A stretch of DNA of 64,000 nt from Maritalea sp049801075 (GTDB lineage: Bacteria; Pseudomonadota; Alphaproteobacteria; Rhizobiales; Devosiaceae), in assembly GCF_049801075.1 (NCBI RefSeq), contig NZ_JBNAGG010000001.1:62001-126000 (forward strand), given 5' to 3'. The notes beneath the pieces were generated by a model that saw only the letters and a program-made list of their open reading frames with translations, was not told where the DNA came from and ran no database searches. Both the position numbers and the translations under genes were made by a program. This document shows positions 61,010-64,000 of the stretch, piece after piece. The first letter of the stretch is position 1; every line of letters starts with the position of its first letter.

Positions 61010-61747
61010 TCGAGTATGCCCCCAAAATTATGGACACCAATATCGTGTCCGATCAAACCAATATGGTTTTCAGTTTCTGTTTGTTCGCTTCCTGTTGGGT
61101 GTGAGAGACGAGCCGTTCCCACGAGGCGTTTATGCCTTTTCTTATCCGCTGCCCGCCTGACTTTCTTGCCAGTATGAAGCCGGGCTTTGGATGCAAACAG
61201 ATCACCATATATGGGGTCAATCTTCAGCCATCTTGACCTTATATGCGCCCGCCGAGGCGCAAAGGGCATTCCCGAATGGCGGTCACCTCTCTTGTCGTCG
61301 CGCAACAGATAAGCTGTGCAACAAGGGGTGGGCGATTGGTCATCATACGGATACTCAATTTGCATTTCCGAACCTACATTTTTCCCAATATTGTTCAAGG
61401 CAAATTTTTTCAAATTTTACCACCAGTAGTGGGTGCGGCGCTAAATATGGCCCATATCTGGTATATATTATGTGAACAATGGGGATAAGTTGTGGCAGGG
61501 GCGATTCGGGCTTTTTGATAAGATTCGGCAAAATTTGCCGAGATGGTTCGGCTGCCAAACCACTTAATCAACCCAGCCTATCTCACGAAAAAATCAGCAA
61601 AACTCTGCTTATACTGAATGATTGGTGAAGAGATGCGCACGCGAAACTGCTTGCGGATTGATCCGATTGGGGTGGGTCCCAACTTTTTCGCTAACCCTGT
61701 CAAGGGCATAATTTAGGAGTGTTATTGCGTATTTTTGGATTTTTTTC
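61010..61747. other. Gene-free region between nrdJ and the receiver gene
   Basis: About 740 bases upstream of the divergent nrdJ (minus) and receiver gene (plus). It contains an A/T-rich segment (61440-61480) that may hold the nrdJ promoter and a 17-base perfect palindrome at 61525-61541. A 137-codon frame on the minus strand (61000-61413) overlaps the start of nrdJ, but its sequence resembles no family. No B12 riboswitch core or convincing NrdR box pair was found. Confidence 0.5.
61525..61541. repeat. Perfect palindrome upstream of the receiver gene
   Basis: TCGGCAAA (61525-61532) and TTTGCCGA (61534-61541) are perfect complements with a single central A. It lies about 205 bases before the receiver gene and 515 from nrdJ. 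It could be an operator. Confidence 0.45.
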
Positions 61748-62341
61748 ATGTCATTTCAGTTTGATCATAAGTCATTTCACGCCCAAGAACCGAACGTCGT
61801 TGTCATCGAACCAGCGCGACACATGCAAATCCTTTATAGATCAATGCTTAATGCCTCCGGCGTGCGCGGATTGCGCGTGTTCAATGATGTGGAACGTGCT
61901 GCCGAATCGATTCTGGCGACACCACCAGATGTAGTGTTGGTGGATTGGAGCGATGACAATTCAGTGGGGGAACATTTTTTGGGACAGTTTCGTGACCGTC
62001 GACTATATCCGGTATGTCTCATCCCCATCATTGTGTTGATGAGTGTAGTGCGCAAAAACAAGTTTAGCCAAGCCATTCGGCTTGGTGCTCATGCCGTTTT
62101 GGCTAAGCCTGTTTCGAGCACAAAATTGTTCGACTATATATGTTGGATATTGGCCGCGAAGTTTCCCATGGAGTTAAACGGCCAACGATATGTTGTGCCC
62201 AGCTTGTTGGAACGTGTGGATGCTGAATTTTCCACTGGCGCGCAATTCGCTGCCGATTCGATGGCAGAGGCGCAGCACAAGGCGCAGATCAATTCGATCC
62301 AATCCGACGTCGATCGGATCCTCAATTCCGCTTTCTATTAA
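61748..62341 (+). CDS. Orphan receiver-domain protein
   Basis: A 197-residue protein with a receiver (REC) domain from about 15 to 135: VVVIEPARHMQILYRSMLNASGV (only Glu21 in the acidic pocket), phosphoacceptor Asp66 in DVVLVDWSDDNSVGEHFL, Ser99 in IVLMSVVRKNKF and Lys120 in VLAKPVSS. The C-terminal 60 residues (VPSLLERVDAEFSTGAQFAADSMAEAQHKAQINSIQSDVDRILNSAFY) are helical with no output domain I recognise. No partner histidine kinase is adjacent. No good ribosome-binding site precedes the ATG. Confidence 0.82.
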   Translation: MSFQFDHKSFHAQEPNVVVIEPARHMQILYRSMLNASGVRGLRVFNDVERAAESILATPPDVVLVDWSDDNSVGEHFLGQFRDRRLYPVCLIPIIVLMSVVRKNKFSQAIRLGAHAVLAKPVSSTKLFDYICWILAAKFPMELNGQRYVVPSLLERVDAEFSTGAQFAADSMAEAQHKAQINSIQSDVDRILNSAFY

Positions 62342-62505
62342 GAGATCGTTGGGCAATCGGGCAGGGAAGTGACCATTTCAGCGTAGATCGCACGAATTGT
62401 TGCAGATTTTTTGGACCAATTGGCCTTTGTGGACTAGGCTTGGTGCATGTTAGGTGCTAAATGCTTGGCAACTAAAAATCACAGATTGTGGCGATTGGAA
62501 CTGAT

Positions 62506-62889
62506 ATGAAACAGTTTTTGGCGGAATTGTTTATTTGGTGGCACGGACAAACAATGGGCACGCGCCTTTACACGGCCTTGCATGGCCAGTTTGTTGGTGA
62601 AGATGAAGCGGGCAACCGTTACTTCAAATCCAAAAAGGGCGACCGCCGCTGGGTTTTGTATAATGGTCCGGCAGAAGCATCTCGCATTCCTGTGGGCTGG
62701 CATGGTTGGATGCATCACCGCACGGACATTACGCCAGTTGATAAGAAATATGACGCCCGTTCGTGGGAATTGCCGCACAAGCCTAACATGACTGGCACAT
62801 CTGCAGCATATCGGCCAAAAGGCAGCATGTTGAATGATGAAACGCGGCCAGACGTGACAGGCGATTATGACGCTTGGTCTCCAGAATAA
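62506..62889 (+). CDS. NDUFA12-like complex I accessory subunit
   Basis: A 127-residue protein of the NDUFA12/B17.2 family, an accessory subunit of NADH:ubiquinone oxidoreductase in mitochondria and Alphaproteobacteria. Family motifs: GTRLYTALHGQFVGEDEAGNRYFKSKKGDRRWVLYNGPAEASRIPVGWHGWMHHRTDITP, then WELPHKPNMTGTSAAYRPKGSM. Start at MKQFLAELF, behind a TTGGA site; six more codons are open upstream. Followed by DUF2155, the usual order. Confidence 0.93.
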   Translation: MKQFLAELFIWWHGQTMGTRLYTALHGQFVGEDEAGNRYFKSKKGDRRWVLYNGPAEASRIPVGWHGWMHHRTDITPVDKKYDARSWELPHKPNMTGTSAAYRPKGSMLNDETRPDVTGDYDAWSPE

Positions 62890-62918
62890 GCCACATTTGA
62901 GGTTTATTTAGTCAAACC

Positions 62919-63326
62919 ATGTTGCGGCGCGCCCTTTTTCTTTTGCTTATTGTTTTGTCTGGTCCTTTTGTGGCCAGTTCGGCCCATGCCGAGCCCATCG
63001 CCAATCCGGTTGTGGCGCTTGCAGGCCTTGATAAAGTGACGGGCCGGATTATCACTTTTGATGTGTATATTGATGAAACGGTGCAATTTGGGGCGCTGCA
63101 AATTACGCCACGTGCGTGTTATTCGCGTCCGCCCAACGAAACGCAGCGTACGTCTGTGTTTTTAGAAGTTGATCAGGTTTCGCTGAAACAGACCGTGACA
63201 CGGATTTTCACGGGCTGGATGTTTGCTGATAGTCCTGCGCTGAATGCTGTGGACCATTCGGTCTATGATATTTGGCTCGTGGATTGCAAACAGAGTTCTG
63301 ATGTGCCACCACCGAGCGAGCGCTAA
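62919..63326 (+). CDS. DUF2155 secreted protein
   Basis: A 135-residue exported protein: signal peptide 1-24 (LRRALFLLLIVLSGPFVASSAHA) and the DUF2155 domain (VVALAGLDKVTGRIITFDVYIDETVQFGALQITPRACYSRPPNETQRTSVFLEVDQV...RIFTGWMFADSPALNAVDHSVYDIWLVDCKQ). Two cysteines (in RACYS and VDCK) may form a disulphide. Function unknown; it is nearly always beside the NDUFA12 gene and aat in Alphaproteobacteria. Confidence 0.92.
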   Translation: MLRRALFLLLIVLSGPFVASSAHAEPIANPVVALAGLDKVTGRIITFDVYIDETVQFGALQITPRACYSRPPNETQRTSVFLEVDQVSLKQTVTRIFTGWMFADSPALNAVDHSVYDIWLVDCKQSSDVPPPSER

Positions 63327-63380
63327 GTTCGCTGCTATTCTGGGCCCACGCTGTTTTTACCCTTCCTTCGAACATTTTAC

Positions 63381-63405
63381 CGTTTGCGGCAAACGTTTCG
63401 TTTGG
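63381..63405 (+). terminator. Weak terminator after DUF2155
   Basis: CGTTTG (63381-63386) / CAAACG (63390-63395), 3-base loop, followed by TTTCGTTT. Short stem and broken T-run make this uncertain. Confidence 0.4.
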
Positions 63406-63523
63406 GTAACTCGTGCTTACGCAAATGGTTCTCAACGATTAAATTTGGGGATGAAGGGTGTGTCCAGCGCAGGTTGTGCGCTGTTTAATGCGGCGTAGCC
63501 GATAGGGCGGCGAGGGAGCGGCG

Positions 63524-64000
63524 TTAGAATTCTGCTCGGACTTGAAGAGCTTGGGCAAGGCGGGCTTGATATTGGTCGCGGGTGATTTCGATGGCGCCCA
63601 ACGTTTCCAAATGTGGCGTGGTGAATTGAGTGTCGAGCAAGGTGAAGCCTTTGACATTCAAGTGATTGACCAATTCAACCAAAGCAAATTTAGAGGCATT
63701 TGTTGCACGATGGAACATGCTTTCACCGAAGAAGGCGCCGCCAAGTGCCAATCCATATAGGCCACCAATCATTTGATCGTCCCGCCAAATTTCAACCGTG
63801 TGGCAAAACCCGCGTTGGAACAGGTCGCCATATAGATTTTTGATTTCTGGATTGATCCATGTTTCCTCCCGGTCGCGCATTGGTGCAGCGCAATTTTCGA
63901 TTACGGTTTGAAAGTCATGATCGAAGCGAACTTCATAATCTTTCTTGTTCAATGCTTTACGCAAAGATCTTGATATGTGGAGTCCGTCGAGCGGGATAAT
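63524..64000 (-). CDS. aat: Leucyl/phenylalanyl-tRNA-protein transferase (partial)
   Basis: N-end-rule aminoacyl transferase, placing Leu or Phe on proteins with basic N-termini for ClpS/ClpAP degradation. The frame runs off the right edge: IIPLDGLHISRSLRKALNKKDYEVRFDHDFQTVIENCAAPMRDREETWINPEIKNLYGDLFQRGFCHTVEIWRDDQMIGGLYGLALGGAFFGESMFHRATNASKFALVELVNHLNVKGFTLLDTQFTTPHLETLGA is the Aat signature. About the first 45 residues are outside the window. Convergent with DUF2155. Confidence 0.95.
   Translation of the reverse strand: MIPLDGLHISRSLRKALNKKDYEVRFDHDFQTVIENCAAPMRDREETWINPEIKNLYGDLFQRGFCHTVEIWRDDQMIGGLYGLALGGAFFGESMFHRATNASKFALVELVNHLNVKGFTLLDTQFTTPHLETLGAIEITRDQYQARLAQALQVRAEF

Noticed and set aside
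61000..61413. A 137-codon minus-strand frame upstream of and overlapping nrdJ.
   Set aside because: Its sequence is basic and irregular, matches no family and overlaps the nrdJ start; the codons look like chance translation of a leader.
61461..61480. Sequence resembling the right half of a chromosome dimer resolution (dif) site, TATATATTATGTGAACAA.
   Set aside because: The left XerC arm (expected to end ATAA before the central six bases) is absent.

Overview
The window is chromosomal DNA of an alphaproteobacterium, most likely a Hyphomicrobiales (Rhizobiales) member of moderate GC content. The basis is gene order and content: divK-pleD-rpmG, topA-rnr-DUF983, pyrB-pyrC-like-plsY-dprA, gatCA/gatB, purM-purN, perM-hdaA-ppk-ppx, rnd/aspS, a B12-dependent ribonucleotide reductase, NDUFA12-DUF2155-aat, a DinB with an N-terminal zinc ribbon, and HdaA with a clamp-binding motif. 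A marine Devosiaceae/Maritalea-like genome would fit, but that is a guess from order and base composition. No rRNA, tRNA, CRISPR array, prophage or intact insertion sequence was recognised.

Layout. 1-5600 (minus): a tightly packed run DUF3572-dinB-ridA-ugpQ-FemAB-like, then a fused fatty-acid-hydroxylase/SDR gene and a HIT protein cut by the window edge. 5694-7998: the cell-cycle regulators divK and pleD, a structured intergenic region with a candidate RNA, and rpmG. 8139-10933: a PAT-type acetyltransferase and a GntP-like permease with a divergent LysR regulator. 10930-20946 (minus): topA-rnr-DUF983, then ruvX and pyrB-pyrC-like-plsY-dprA; the dihydroorotase homologue has lost most metal ligands. 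21024-28086: a degenerate metallo-beta-lactamase-like protein, two tandem secreted PDC-sensor-like proteins, gatC-gatA, a pentapeptide-repeat protein, a membrane protein/XRE pair, an orphan YjhX and an exported formylglycine-generating-enzyme-like protein. 28219-35230: chorismate mutase, gatB, three related GNATs, a VOC protein, a GST with a divergent WYL regulator, an EamA exporter and an SDR. 35242-45874: purM-purN, perM-hdaA-ppk-ppx (replication control and polyphosphate), rnd and aspS. 46011-54227: a CSS-EAL phosphodiesterase, maeB, amn, SRPBCC-DUF1801, a family 2 glycosyltransferase and DUF4342.

54228-57310 is the most accessory-looking part: a GC-rich 0.7-kb gene-free stretch with a long inverted repeat, a small outer-membrane beta-barrel, a GIY-YIG gene remnant next to an inverted pair of palindromic repeats, an unrecognised ORF and a candidate terminator-ended small RNA. 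The right end (57317-64000) carries nrdJ, an orphan receiver protein, NDUFA12, DUF2155 and the partial aat gene.

Most of the window is housekeeping. The observations most worth a second look are the two structured RNA candidates, the tandem secreted sensor-like proteins, the inactive-looking enzyme homologues next to pyrB and ruvX, and the decayed GIY-YIG gene with its repeat pair.
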